From Sphingobacterium sp. UT-1RO-CII-1 (GTDB lineage Bacteria; Bacteroidota; Bacteroidia; Sphingobacteriales; Sphingobacteriaceae), in assembly GCF_026711005.1 (NCBI RefSeq), contig NZ_JAPPVJ010000004.1, forward strand, positions 248,001 through 312,000: DNA of 64,000 nucleotides, written 5' to 3'. Shown piece by piece: positions 51,940 to 61,483 of this stretch (the stretch's first letter is position 1; each line of letters starts with the position of its first letter). A program made the translations under genes and the position numbers. A model generated the notes under the pieces. That model was not told the origin of the DNA. It saw nothing but the letters and a program-made list of their open reading frames with translations, and made no database searches.

Positions 51940-53253
51940 ATGTTTAAGAACAATGCTTTAGCCAGTGCTCTATCAGCAATAGTAATGTTGTGCTTTCTAA
52001 CTTTTTTTTATTCGTGTAGTGACGATGGTTTGGAAAAAGCGGATAAGCCTCATGATCCTAATAAGCCTATAGAAATAACGAAAATTTATCCTGATTCCGG
52101 AATATATTTGGAGAAAGTTATGATTAGCGGAGATAATTTTGGAACCGATGTAGATAAGATTCGAGTATGGTTTAATAATAAACGAGCAGCAGTTGTTGGT
52201 TCGACCGGAGAGAGGGTGTATGTATTAGCACCACGTTTGCCAGGTGATACCTGTAAAATATCTGTTGTGGTTGGAAAGGACTCAGTTGTGTACTCGAGTG
52301 ATTTTTATTATAATACTTCTGTTACAGTGACTACTATTGCAGGAAATGGAAGCCGGGATACTTATAGGGACGGAGATTTAACCCAGTCTATTGTTGGGCC
52401 TAAATATCTTTGTGTTGATAAGGAGGATAACCTTTTTATGATAAATCGTGTTCCTGATCAGTATCACGTAGCCCGTATTGATGAAGAAGCGAATGAGCTG
52501 ATAACTTTAGCACGGAATGTTATAGCTAATGTTCCAGCTGCAGACCCCATAACTGGATTAATTACATTTCCTACTGAAACCACAGTGGGCTCTTATTATA
52601 CCTTGGATCCGTTGGAATTTTGGGGGCCACGTATTAGAGAAATGAGGTGGCCAGAGGGGGGGGATAGACCAGGACAAGGCTATAAGCACAGTATGGTTTT
52701 CAACCCTGATGATGGATATATATATACTCGCTATTATCATGGGCATATTGTCAAAATTAATCCAAGAACTTTTGAGGTAACACCTATCTTTAAAACCCAA
52801 CAGGGGGATAGTTTTGGCTTAACTTTCAACCCGATGACACCCAATGTTCTCTATATATCTTTTATTGGTAATGCGGGAGTTAATGCACATAGTATTTGTA
52901 GTATAGATGTAACGAATCCAGAAAATAGCTTTAAAAAGCTTACTGGCCCTACTAACGGAGGCCATCGGGATGGTGAACTTGAAGTAGCACAATTTAAGGA
53001 CCCTCAGCAAATCTTTTGCGATGCGGAAGGAAGTATATATGTAGCTGATGCTGGTAATCATTGTATTCGCAGAATTACTACAGATGGGATGGTTGAGACT
53101 GTTTTAGGGATGCCGGGTACCCCGGGATGGAAGGATGGAGGGAAAGAAGAAGCTTTGTTTCGGTATCCTACAGGTATTGGTATTGCTAGTGATGGATCTG
53201 TCTACGTCGCGGATTTTGATAATAATAGAGTTCGAAAATTATCTATAAATTAA
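51940..53253 (+). CDS. IPT/TIG and NHL-repeat surface lipoprotein
   Basis: 437 residues. A lipoprotein signal (LCFLTFFYSC) exports it to the cell surface or periplasm. Residues about 45-130 (ITKIYPDSGIYLEKVMISGDNFG) form an IPT/TIG Ig-like domain; residues about 140-437 form NHL-type beta-propeller repeats, clear in FCDAEGSIYVADAGNHCIRRI and GIASDGSVYVADFDNNRVRKL. It precedes SusC by 14 bases and is the first gene of the cluster. A run of eight G lies at 52656-52663. NHL/TIG lipoproteins are common in SusCD loci and probably help bind substrate. Confidence 0.88.
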   Translation: MFKNNALASALSAIVMLCFLTFFYSCSDDGLEKADKPHDPNKPIEITKIYPDSGIYLEKVMISGDNFGTDVDKIRVWFNNKRAAVVGSTGERVYVLAPRLPGDTCKISVVVGKDSVVYSSDFYYNTSVTVTTIAGNGSRDTYRDGDLTQSIVGPKYLCVDKEDNLFMINRVPDQYHVARIDEEANELITLARNVIANVPAADPITGLITFPTETTVGSYYTLDPLEFWGPRIREMRWPEGGDRPGQGYKHSMVFNPDDGYIYTRYYHGHIVKINPRTFEVTPIFKTQQGDSFGLTFNPMTPNVLYISFIGNAGVNAHSICSIDVTNPENSFKKLTGPTNGGHRDGELEVAQFKDPQQIFCDAEGSIYVADAGNHCIRRITTDGMVETVLGMPGTPGWKDGGKEEALFRYPTGIGIASDGSVYVADFDNNRVRKLSIN

Positions 53254-53267
53254 TAAGGGGGTGTGAA

Positions 53268-56200
53268 ATGAAAAAAATAGGCTATATATTAATGTTTCTA
53301 ATTTATGTTCCTTTATTCTTACTAGCTCAAGATCAAAAGAGTTTTCAGATTCAGGGATTTGTTTATGATGCTAATAAAGAACCTCTTTCTGGTGTAACTA
53401 TATATTTGAGAGATAAAATAAGTATTGGCACATCATCAAATGATCAAGGAAAATTTGAATTGCGCGTTAGTCGAGGGGATATGGTTGTTTTTAAAGCGAT
53501 TGGATATAAACAAATAGAATATTTGGTTACTGATGCAAAAAATGATCTAGAAATATTTTTTTTTGAAGAAGAAGAGAAAATTGATGAAGTTATTGTTGTT
53601 GGTCTTGGAACACAACGAAAAATATCTAATGTTGGGGCTGTTACTAGTGTGGATGTTAAAGAATTACAAACTCCTGCTGTATCAATTGCTAATTTACTAG
53701 GCGGCCGCGCTGCTGGTGTTATTTCTTTACAAGCCAGTGGGGAACCAGGTAAAAATATTTCTGAATTTTGGATTAGAGGGATTGGTACTTTTGGAGCGAA
53801 CTCAAGTGCTTTAGTTTTAGTAGATGGATTAGAAGGTGACTTAAATTCTTTAGATCCAGCAGATATAGAGAGCTTTTCAATATTAAAAGACGCCTCTGCG
53901 ACTGCTGTTTATGGAGTTAGGGGCGCAAATGGAGTTGTTTTAGTAACGACGAAAAAAGGGCAAGTTGGAAAGTTAAGTATTACAGGTAGATCTAATTACA
54001 CCCTTTCTAAGATGACTCGTTTGCCTAAGTATCTCCGAGCTTTAGATTATGCGAAAATGGCAAATGAAGCTAGGGTGGTACGTGATGAAACACCTATTTA
54101 TTCAGATGTTGAATTAGATATAATAGAGGATGGTACTGATCCTGATATGTATCCTGATGTAAGTTGGCAAGATGAGATATTAAAACCTGTTTCACTAAGA
54201 CAAAGTTACTACGCTAGTGCACGGGGGGGAGCTCAGTTAGCAAGGTATTTTTTAAGTTTAGGAGGAAGTGCAGAGGATGCCGCATATAAATACGATAAAA
54301 AGAGTGTTTACTCTGGGAATACTGGGTATAAAACATATAATTATAGAGCAAATATTGATTTAGAATTAGCTCCTACATCAACATTATATTTTGGTACAGA
54401 TGGGTTTCTTTCTGTTCATAATACCCCAGGTATTGCTAATACTGATATTATATGGTATTCGCAATCTAATTTAAACCCTTTACTATTGCCTTTGAAATAC
54501 TCTAATGGACAGTTGCCAGCTAGTTCTACTACAAATTCATTGCGTTCGCCTCTTGTCATGATTAATAATATGGGAAGAAAGACATCACAGGCGTATAAAG
54601 GTAAATTCACCTTGGCACTTGATCAGAAACTACCTTTTATACTAGATGGTTTACGATTAAGATTGCAGGGTGCATATGATTTAACAAGTGAATTTAATGA
54701 AAGTCGTTTGGTAGCACCATCTCTATTTCAAGCGGTGGGACGTGATCAACAAGGAAAATTAATTACTATAGAAAGAGTTCCTGCTCAAGCTGTTTCATAT
54801 GCTAAAGGGACAAATCAATTTCGAAAGTATCATCTTGAAAGCACCTTAAATTATGATAAAAGAATCGGAGAAAATCATCGAACATCTGGCTTGATTTACT
54901 ATTATTTGAGTGATGAAAAATGGGCGCACAAGGGAAACTCTAACTTGACAGCAGTTCCTGTTCGTTATCAGGGTGTTTCTAGCCGAATAACTTATGGTTT
55001 TAAGGACACCTATATGTTGGATGTTAATTTTGGATATACGGGATCAGAAAATTTTCAACCAGGTAAACAGTATGGTTTTTTTCCATCAATAGCGGGTGGC
55101 TGGGTTCCATCTAACTATGAATTTGTAGAAAAAAATCTTCCATGGATTAGCTTTTTGAAATTTAGAGGGTCATACGGTGCTGTCGGTAATGATCGAATTA
55201 CTAATGATAGGCGGTTTCCTTATTTAACATTAGTTAATCAATATTGGGTAAACCCATGGGGGATATCTAATTCATTAGAGGCTGTGAATGAACAGGTCAT
55301 GGGAGCAGATAACTTAGAGTGGGAAAAGGCATTGAAGACAAACTTAGGTATGGAGTTAAATATGTTGGAAGATAGATTTCAATTAATTGTCGACTTCTTC
55401 AATGATCAACGTAACGGCATTTTCATGCAAAGGGTTCAAGTTCCAGATTATGCTGGTTTAGTAAATATGCCATATGGTAATGTTGGAAGGATGAAAAGTA
55501 GTGGGGCAGATGGAAATGCAAGTTATAGACATACAGTAAATGAAAAATGGGGATTTACAGTACGTGGTAATTTTACTTATTCCAAGAATAATGTACAGAA
55601 TTGGGAAGAAGCTAATCCTAAATATCCTTATCAAGATGTATCGGGTTATCCCTATGGAATTCGTCGAGGATATCGTTCTTTAGGGTTATTTAAAGATTGG
55701 GATGATGTAAATAATAGTCCTGCACAATTTGGTAAAGTAATGCCAGGAGATATTAAGTATCGAGATGTTAATGGTGATGGTGTAATAAATTCAGATGATA
55801 AAGTACCATTGAGTTATGGCACTTACCCTTTGGTTATGTTCGGTTTTGGGGGCGAGGTTACCTACAAGAAGTTTACACTTGGGTTTTTATTTAAAGGCAC
55901 AGGTAAAACTGATTTTTTTTATGTAGGGGATGGCATGGGAACCGGTTATGTGCCTTTTTATAGTGGGGTAAATGGCAATGTTTTAACCATTGCGAATGAG
56001 CCAAGTAATCGATGGATACCTAAAGAATACGCGGCAGAAATTGGTGTTAATCCTTCTAAAGCAGAAAATCCGAATGCTAAATTTCCTCGATTGACGTATG
56101 GATATAATGAGAACAATTCACAGTTATCTGACTTTTGGCAAGGAGATGCACGGTATTTACGATTACAGGAAGTTAACCTTAATTACAATTTGCGAGCTCC

Positions 56201-56366
56201 ATTTCTACAGCGAATGAAAGTAGCTTCAATTGACCTTCAGTTTGTAGCTAATAACCTTTTTTTATTTGATAAGGTGAAGTTAACTGACCCTGAATTAGCT
56301 CATAAAAATGGAGAGGTATATCCTATTCCGAGGACCTTTATATTCCAACTTTATCTTCATTTATAA
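53268..56366 (+). CDS. SusC/RagA-family TonB-dependent transporter without STN domain
   Basis: 1032 residues. The signal peptide (YILMFLIYVPLFLLAQ) leads straight to a carboxypeptidase-like domain (about 27-100, IQGFVYDANKEPLSGVTIYLRD), then the box VIVVGLGTQRKISNVGAV, plug (AVYGVRGANGVVLVTTKKGQ) and barrel. Lacking STN, it cannot take part in a FecR signalling loop, unlike the other two SusC proteins. A run of seven G (54233-54239) lies in the gene. Followed by SusD. Confidence 0.93.
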   Translation: MKKIGYILMFLIYVPLFLLAQDQKSFQIQGFVYDANKEPLSGVTIYLRDKISIGTSSNDQGKFELRVSRGDMVVFKAIGYKQIEYLVTDAKNDLEIFFFEEEEKIDEVIVVGLGTQRKISNVGAVTSVDVKELQTPAVSIANLLGGRAAGVISLQASGEPGKNISEFWIRGIGTFGANSSALVLVDGLEGDLNSLDPADIESFSILKDASATAVYGVRGANGVVLVTTKKGQVGKLSITGRSNYTLSKMTRLPKYLRALDYAKMANEARVVRDETPIYSDVELDIIEDGTDPDMYPDVSWQDEILKPVSLRQSYYASARGGAQLARYFLSLGGSAEDAAYKYDKKSVYSGNTGYKTYNYRANIDLELAPTSTLYFGTDGFLSVHNTPGIANTDIIWYSQSNLNPLLLPLKYSNGQLPASSTTNSLRSPLVMINNMGRKTSQAYKGKFTLALDQKLPFILDGLRLRLQGAYDLTSEFNESRLVAPSLFQAVGRDQQGKLITIERVPAQAVSYAKGTNQFRKYHLESTLNYDKRIGENHRTSGLIYYYLSDEKWAHKGNSNLTAVPVRYQGVSSRITYGFKDTYMLDVNFGYTGSENFQPGKQYGFFPSIAGGWVPSNYEFVEKNLPWISFLKFRGSYGAVGNDRITNDRRFPYLTLVNQYWVNPWGISNSLEAVNEQVMGADNLEWEKALKTNLGMELNMLEDRFQLIVDFFNDQRNGIFMQRVQVPDYAGLVNMPYGNVGRMKSSGADGNASYRHTVNEKWGFTVRGNFTYSKNNVQNWEEANPKYPYQDVSGYPYGIRRGYRSLGLFKDWDDVNNSPAQFGKVMPGDIKYRDVNGDGVINSDDKVPLSYGTYPLVMFGFGGEVTYKKFTLGFLFKGTGKTDFFYVGDGMGTGYVPFYSGVNGNVLTIANEPSNRWIPKEYAAEIGVNPSKAENPNAKFPRLTYGYNENNSQLSDFWQGDARYLRLQEVNLNYNLRAPFLQRMKVASIDLQFVANNLFLFDKVKLTDPELAHKNGEVYPIPRTFIFQLYLHL

Positions 56367-56386
56367 AAAATATGATTGCTATGATT

Positions 56387-58384
56387 ATGTATAAACGAAT
56401 AACCAAAACAGTTTTGATTTTATTCTTGACTACTTTATTAAGTATCTCTTGTAAGGATTTTCTAAGTGTAGATGATTATTTTAGTGATGAGCTTAAATTA
56501 GATTCTGTATTTAAAGAAACTCGATATTTAGAGGCGTATTTATGGGGGACGGCAGCTTTGTTTCCTGACGAAGGTAGTCTGCAGAATAATAGTCATACAC
56601 CGGGGCCATACGCTACAGATGAGGGATTTACTAGTTTTTTAACTTCATCTGGATATAATGGGATACGCTTTGTCCTTGGTGAAATTACGGCAAATAATCT
56701 TTACTCGCTTAATACTTGGGGAACGTATTATAAGATTATCCGTAAGGCGAATACAATTTTAACACGTATTGATGAAGTTGAAGATTTAACAACCAAAGAT
56801 AGAGCCAACATATTAGCGAATGCACGCTTCTTAAGAGGATATGCCTATTACAACATCCTAGTCGATTTCGGTCCTCCTATTATTTTAGGCGATGATATAG
56901 TAGAGTCAAATGCTTCAATTGATGCATATGATCGAAGTAGAAGTACATATGATGAAGCTGTTGAGTATATAGTAAGTGAGTTGGAAGAAGCTGCAAAGTT
57001 ATTACCAGCAAGTACTTCACTTGCCAATTTTGGACTTCCAACTAAGGGGGCAGCCTATGGTTTGGTAGCGAGGTTACGCTTAATACACGCAAGTCCGTTG
57101 TTTAATGGAGGAGAGAGTGCACGTACTTATTTTGGAAATTGGAAACGTTCAACGGATAATGTACATTATGTGTCGCAAAACTACAATGAAAATCGGTGGG
57201 CTATTGCTGCTGCTGCTGCGAAGAGAGTGATTGATATGGCAAGTGTTGTAAACTATGGACTACATGTTGTACCAGCAGATTCTGAGACTCCCGTATTGCC
57301 TGAGGGTGTAACTAGTGATCCTAATTATTACGATCAATGGCCTTTCGGAGCAAATGGTATCGATCATTATCGATCTTATTCAGAAATGTTCAATGGGGAA
57401 GCGGTTATCCCAGTAAACCCTGAATTTGTTTGGGCGAGAAAGAGTGGAGCTTTAGTAAGTGAAACTAGAAACTCTTTTCCTCAGAAACTTGATGGTTGGA
57501 ATGGAGCAAGTGTTACACAAAAAATTATTGATAACTACCGCATGGTAGACGGCCGTGAAATAGATAACTCTAGCGAAGTATATCCCTATACAGAAGTTGG
57601 ATTCTCTGGTTCTGCAAAGGTTTTCTCTGGTTATAGATTGAATGCTGATGTTAGTAATATGTATGTTAATAGAGAGTCTAGATTTTATGCTTCTATTGGT
57701 TTTAGCGGGGCATTTTGGTCGATGTCATCTTCGACTTCTTCAGGTTATTATAATCAAACAATAGAATATCACTTTGATGCACCAAATGGTAAAGGGAGTG
57801 TTAGTAGTCCTGTAGATTTCCCAATAACAGGTTATGTGATTAAAAAATTTATCCACCCAACTGATGCATGGGGGGGGACTAATGCAATGCGCATGGATAA
57901 AGCTTTTCCGATTATTCGTTATGCAGAAATATTACTTTCTTATACCGAAGCATTAAATAACCTTACAGGTAATCATACAATTAAAATGGATGGTGAAAGT
58001 AAGGTGTTTTTTAGAAACATGGACGAGATACGTAAGTATTTTAATTTAATTCGATATAGAGCTGGCATACCAGGAATTAGGGGAACAGAAGATGCGATTA
58101 CTTTTCAGAGATTACTTGAAAAAGAGCGTATGTCAGAGTTTCTGTTCGAGAATAGAAGATTCTATGATGTTAGGAGATGGGGGATAATGGAAAAAACAGA
58201 AAGCGAGCCTATACAGGGGATGAATATAGAAGGAGGAAAATCTGTGTTCTTTAATAAGGTCATTCCCAATACTGCGAGGATAGGAGGAAGAGTGGTTAAT
58301 AAACGATTAGTATTTCTTCCGATTCCACTGAGAGAGGTGCGTATTTTGCCATCATTGGATCAAAATCCTGGTTGGGAGTATTAA
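56387..58384 (+). CDS. SusD/RagB-family lipoprotein, large form
   Basis: About 665 residues, longer than the usual 500-550. The ATG at 56387 (MYKRITKTVLILFLTTLLSISC) gives a good lipoprotein signal; an upstream ATG at 56372 in the same frame is possible. SusD motifs: ANARFLRGYAYYNILVDFG near 145, KGAAYGLVARLRLI near 220, IIRYAEILLSYTEALNNL near 510 and LLEKERMSEFLFENRRFYDVRRWGI near 590. An insert around 340-480 rich in Ser/Tyr enlarges it. A run of eight G (57870-57877) lies in the gene. Confidence 0.9.
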   Translation: MYKRITKTVLILFLTTLLSISCKDFLSVDDYFSDELKLDSVFKETRYLEAYLWGTAALFPDEGSLQNNSHTPGPYATDEGFTSFLTSSGYNGIRFVLGEITANNLYSLNTWGTYYKIIRKANTILTRIDEVEDLTTKDRANILANARFLRGYAYYNILVDFGPPIILGDDIVESNASIDAYDRSRSTYDEAVEYIVSELEEAAKLLPASTSLANFGLPTKGAAYGLVARLRLIHASPLFNGGESARTYFGNWKRSTDNVHYVSQNYNENRWAIAAAAAKRVIDMASVVNYGLHVVPADSETPVLPEGVTSDPNYYDQWPFGANGIDHYRSYSEMFNGEAVIPVNPEFVWARKSGALVSETRNSFPQKLDGWNGASVTQKIIDNYRMVDGREIDNSSEVYPYTEVGFSGSAKVFSGYRLNADVSNMYVNRESRFYASIGFSGAFWSMSSSTSSGYYNQTIEYHFDAPNGKGSVSSPVDFPITGYVIKKFIHPTDAWGGTNAMRMDKAFPIIRYAEILLSYTEALNNLTGNHTIKMDGESKVFFRNMDEIRKYFNLIRYRAGIPGIRGTEDAITFQRLLEKERMSEFLFENRRFYDVRRWGIMEKTESEPIQGMNIEGGKSVFFNKVIPNTARIGGRVVNKRLVFLPIPLREVRILPSLDQNPGWEY

Positions 58385-58404
58385 AGTAATTAATAGATCT
58401 GGAA

Positions 58405-59364
58405 ATGAAAAATCAATATAAAAAAATGGATATTCTTGTTTTGACTCTTAAATGTATAACATTGAGTACTGTGTTATTATTTTTTACTTCTTGTAATAAT
58501 GATAAGGTTTTTGAAAATGAGCAGTATAAAAATGTTTTTGCATTAATAAGCACTGGAATTGATAATGTTTCAGAAAAATTTCATGATTTGGGAGAGGAGT
58601 CAATAGGCTATGTGACAGCCTCAATGGGAGGAACAAGAAATATTACAAGGGATGTCACTGTTAACCTAGTGGAAGATAGCTATCTAGTCGAAAGTTATAA
58701 TATAACAAATTTTGATAATGATGTATCTAAATATGCTAGACGCATGTCTTCTAATAATTACAGTTTGGAGTCTTACACATTTACTATTCCAGCAGGTAGT
58801 ATAGGAGCGAGCGTACCGATTAAAATTAGGCCAGATGGACTCTCTCCTGACTCCGTTTATTTTATTCCTTTGCGTATACAAACGCATGATCTATATGAAG
58901 CAAATCAACTTAAAAGTTATGTTTTATATAGTGCTCGTATGAAAAATTTTTATGCTAAAGCAGATGGGAATACGAGGTATAATATGCGGGCTAAACATCG
59001 AACAGAAGGGAGTTCAACAGAACTGGAAATGCCCGGTACAAAAATAATGCATCCATTAACTAAGAATAGTGTTCGTGTTATGGTTAGTAATGAGAATTTT
59101 GTATCTGAAGTAGATAGATTTGAGAAATTGGCAATTATTTTAGAAGTTGATGAAAATAATAATGTAATTATTAAACCATATAAAAATGTAGATATTCAGC
59201 AAGTTGAAGGAGATGAGCGTTTTCCAAATGTCTTTAAGTTGGAAGATGATGGATTTAAAAAATATAAAACATTTTTATTACGGTATAACTATACGGTATC
59301 TGGTAAAACGACAGAGATAAAAGAAGAGTTAAGACTGGAGTATAAAGAAGGAGAGGATGATTAA
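58405..59364 (+). CDS. DUF1735/DUF4361-type surface lipoprotein
   Basis: 319 residues. Lipoprotein signal ending FFTSC. Residues about 40-165 resemble the DUF1735 (BT_3987-like) domain (ESIGYVTASMGGTRNITRDVTVNLVEDSYLVESYN, then SYTFTIPAGSIGASVPIKI), and the remainder the DUF4361-like C-terminal domain. Such proteins accompany SusCD and are thought to bind glycans on the surface. Begins 20 bases after SusD. Confidence 0.75.
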   Translation: MKNQYKKMDILVLTLKCITLSTVLLFFTSCNNDKVFENEQYKNVFALISTGIDNVSEKFHDLGEESIGYVTASMGGTRNITRDVTVNLVEDSYLVESYNITNFDNDVSKYARRMSSNNYSLESYTFTIPAGSIGASVPIKIRPDGLSPDSVYFIPLRIQTHDLYEANQLKSYVLYSARMKNFYAKADGNTRYNMRAKHRTEGSSTELEMPGTKIMHPLTKNSVRVMVSNENFVSEVDRFEKLAIILEVDENNNVIIKPYKNVDIQQVEGDERFPNVFKLEDDGFKKYKTFLLRYNYTVSGKTTEIKEELRLEYKEGEDD

Positions 59365-59376
59365 TTGTTTTAAACT

Positions 59377-59709
59377 ATGAAAAATAAATATTTATTAGGT
59401 GTTTTTTTTACACTGCTATATATTGTGATTAATATGGGGTGTAGTGATAGCTTTGATAGAAGGTCTGTTGAGGAATCTTTTTATGTTAATAAAAAGAAAA
59501 TTGAGGGAGAGATAGGTCATAGTGATCAATTGATTGCTAGCCCTACATCAGGTTCAAATGTTTATACCTGGGCTAGTGAGGATCTTAACATTGTTGAGGT
59601 TGACGGAGAGGGCAAGGTGAAATTGGTCGGATTGGGACAAACTGTTATCGTTGTGACTAGCGGTGAGATGAAAGTTACTGTTGATGTAGTGGTTAAGCTC
59701 AAAGATTGA
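59377..59709 (+). CDS. small lipoprotein with bacterial Ig-like (Big_2) domain
   Basis: 110 residues. Signal with lipobox VINMGC. The domain YTWASEDLNIVEVDGEGKVKLVGLGQTVIVVTSG matches the Big_2 fold. It is 12 bases after the previous gene and ends the cluster. Probably surface-exposed accessory protein. Confidence 0.8.
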   Translation: MKNKYLLGVFFTLLYIVINMGCSDSFDRRSVEESFYVNKKKIEGEIGHSDQLIASPTSGSNVYTWASEDLNIVEVDGEGKVKLVGLGQTVIVVTSGEMKVTVDVVVKLKD

Positions 59710-59750
59710 AGAAAAATGAATAGGAATTTTCAGTCAAATTATTGATTGCG

Positions 59751-59785
59751 ATAGAGAGGAGAATGTTTATTATTCTCCTCTCTAT
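59751..59785. terminator. bidirectional terminator between the SusCD cluster and purH
   Basis: Perfect 14-bp stem (59751-59764 and 59772-59785) with loop GTTTATT, between convergent genes. Confidence 0.8.
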
Positions 59786-59802
59786 AATAAATTGTATTGT
59801 TT

Positions 59803-61329
59803 TTAATGTTTAAAATGTCTTACTCCAGTGGTAACCATTGCAATTCCTTTTTCGTTGGACATATCAATTGATAGTTGATCTTTTATCGATCCTCCAGGTT
59901 GCAATACTGCAACGACTCCTGCGTCTCCAGCTATTTCAACACAGTCGGGGAATGGGAAAAAAGCATCTGATGCCATAACACTTCCTTTGATATCGAAACC
60001 AAAAGATTGTGCTTTTTCAATAGCTTGCTTTAGGGCGTCCACACGTGATGTTTGACCTACTCCTGAAGCAATTAAAGTATTGTCTTTTGCAAAGACAATA
60101 GTATTGGATTTAGTGTGTTTTACAATTTTATTAGCAAAATATAAGTCAGCCAACTGTGCTTCTGTAGGTTCTACTGTAGTGACAGTTGTCATCTTTTCAG
60201 GCCCCTCAATCGTATTGTCTTTATCCTGTAAGATCACACCGTTTAGTAATGTCTTAAACTGATCTTTAGCTAGTGCTATAGGTTTACGCTTTAAGATAAT
60301 ACGATTCTTTTTTGCTGTTAGTACTTGTATTGCGTCAGCAGAATAAGAAGGAGCAATTAGAACTTCAAAGAAAAGGTCGTTAATTTCCTCTGCTGTTTCT
60401 TTATCTACTTCTGTATTCGTAATTAGAACTCCTCCAAAGGCAGAAACAGGGTCGCACGCTAGGGCATCTAACCAAGCTTGTTTAACTGTTGGTCTTGATG
60501 CAACACCACACGCATTGGTGTGCTTTAAAATAGCGAATGTTGGGTCTTGAAATTCATCAATGATAGCAACTGCTGCATCAATATCTACTAAGTTGTTGTA
60601 CGATAGCTCTTTTCCGTTTAGTTTGTCGAACATGGCGCCTAATTCACCAAAGAAGGTTCCTTTTTGGTGCGGATTTTCTCCGTAGCGTAAAGTTTGAGCC
60701 TGCTGTAACGATTGTTTAAATACTGGTAAAGGATTTTCTTGGTTGAAGTAGTTGAATATAGCTGTGTCGTAATGTGATGATGTATTAAACGCACGTTTCG
60801 CAAATTCTTTACGCTGCTGTAAATTGGTTGTGCCTTCTTGTGTTGCTAAGATATTTTCTAAAACTTTATAATCGTCTTTTGATGAAATGATAACAACATC
60901 GTTAAAGTTTTTAGCTGCAGCACGAATGAGTGATATTCCACCTATATCAATTTTCTCTATAATGTCTTGCTCTGACGCTCCAGAAGCAACAGTTTCTTCA
61001 AAAGGATAAAGGTCAACAATAACAAGGTCTATTTCAGGAATGTCGTATTCTACAAGTTGTTTTTGATCTGTGTCGAGCGGGCGACGGGCAAGAATACCTC
61101 CAAATATTTTAGGGTGAAGTGTTTTAACACGTCCCCCTAGGATTGAAGGATAACTTGTTAAATCTTCAACAGGTACAACGTCAACTCCTTGTTCACGGAT
61201 AAAAGCCTCCGTACCGCCTGTAGAGTACAAAGTAACTCCGTATTTATTTAAAAGTTGAATTAGGGGTGCTAGGTTATCTTTGTAATAAACTGAAACCAAA
61301 GCGTTTTTAATCTTAACAGGATGATTCAT
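59803..61329 (-). CDS. purH: bifunctional AICAR formyltransferase / IMP cyclohydrolase
   Basis: 508 residues, catalysing the last two steps of purine synthesis. The ATG at 61329 (MNHPVKIKNALVSVYYKDNLAPL) is preferred; the open frame continues 39 codons upstream with non-family sequence that overlaps the promoter. Residues 1-200 hold the MGS-like cyclohydrolase (STGGTEAFIREQGVDVVPVEDLTSYPSILGGRVKTLHPKI); the AICAR formyltransferase part contains LRYGENPHQKGTF, KHTNACGVA and SDAFFPFPD. The purN gene lies 154 bases upstream on the same strand. Confidence 0.96.
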   Translation of the reverse strand: MNHPVKIKNALVSVYYKDNLAPLIQLLNKYGVTLYSTGGTEAFIREQGVDVVPVEDLTSYPSILGGRVKTLHPKIFGGILARRPLDTDQKQLVEYDIPEIDLVIVDLYPFEETVASGASEQDIIEKIDIGGISLIRAAAKNFNDVVIISSKDDYKVLENILATQEGTTNLQQRKEFAKRAFNTSSHYDTAIFNYFNQENPLPVFKQSLQQAQTLRYGENPHQKGTFFGELGAMFDKLNGKELSYNNLVDIDAAVAIIDEFQDPTFAILKHTNACGVASRPTVKQAWLDALACDPVSAFGGVLITNTEVDKETAEEINDLFFEVLIAPSYSADAIQVLTAKKNRIILKRKPIALAKDQFKTLLNGVILQDKDNTIEGPEKMTTVTTVEPTEAQLADLYFANKIVKHTKSNTIVFAKDNTLIASGVGQTSRVDALKQAIEKAQSFGFDIKGSVMASDAFFPFPDCVEIAGDAGVVAVLQPGGSIKDQLSIDMSNEKGIAMVTTGVRHFKH

Positions 61330-61349
61330 TATTATATGTTTGGAATCCG

Positions 61350-61357
61350 CAAAGATA
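61350..61357 (-). promoter_or_regulatory. purH: candidate -7 box (TATCTTTG) of purH
   Basis: Minus-strand TATCTTTGC lies 20 bases ahead of the ATG at 61329. It lies inside the extended open frame, which supports the downstream start. No purine riboswitch is seen. Confidence 0.5.
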
Positions 61358-61483
61358 CAAATATTGGCTAATATTTGTTTATATATTTTAGATTTGCGAT
61401 TAGTGGGGGCTTTTAGGGAATATTTTCTTGGTAGTGGCCATCCCATCTCACTTCAATTAGACGGAATGGCTAATTAGAGGGGG

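Noticed and set aside
59803..61446. 547-codon version of purH beginning at 61446
   Set aside because: The first 39 codons do not resemble the family and cover the promoter-like TATCTTTGC; the ATG at 61329 begins the normal protein.
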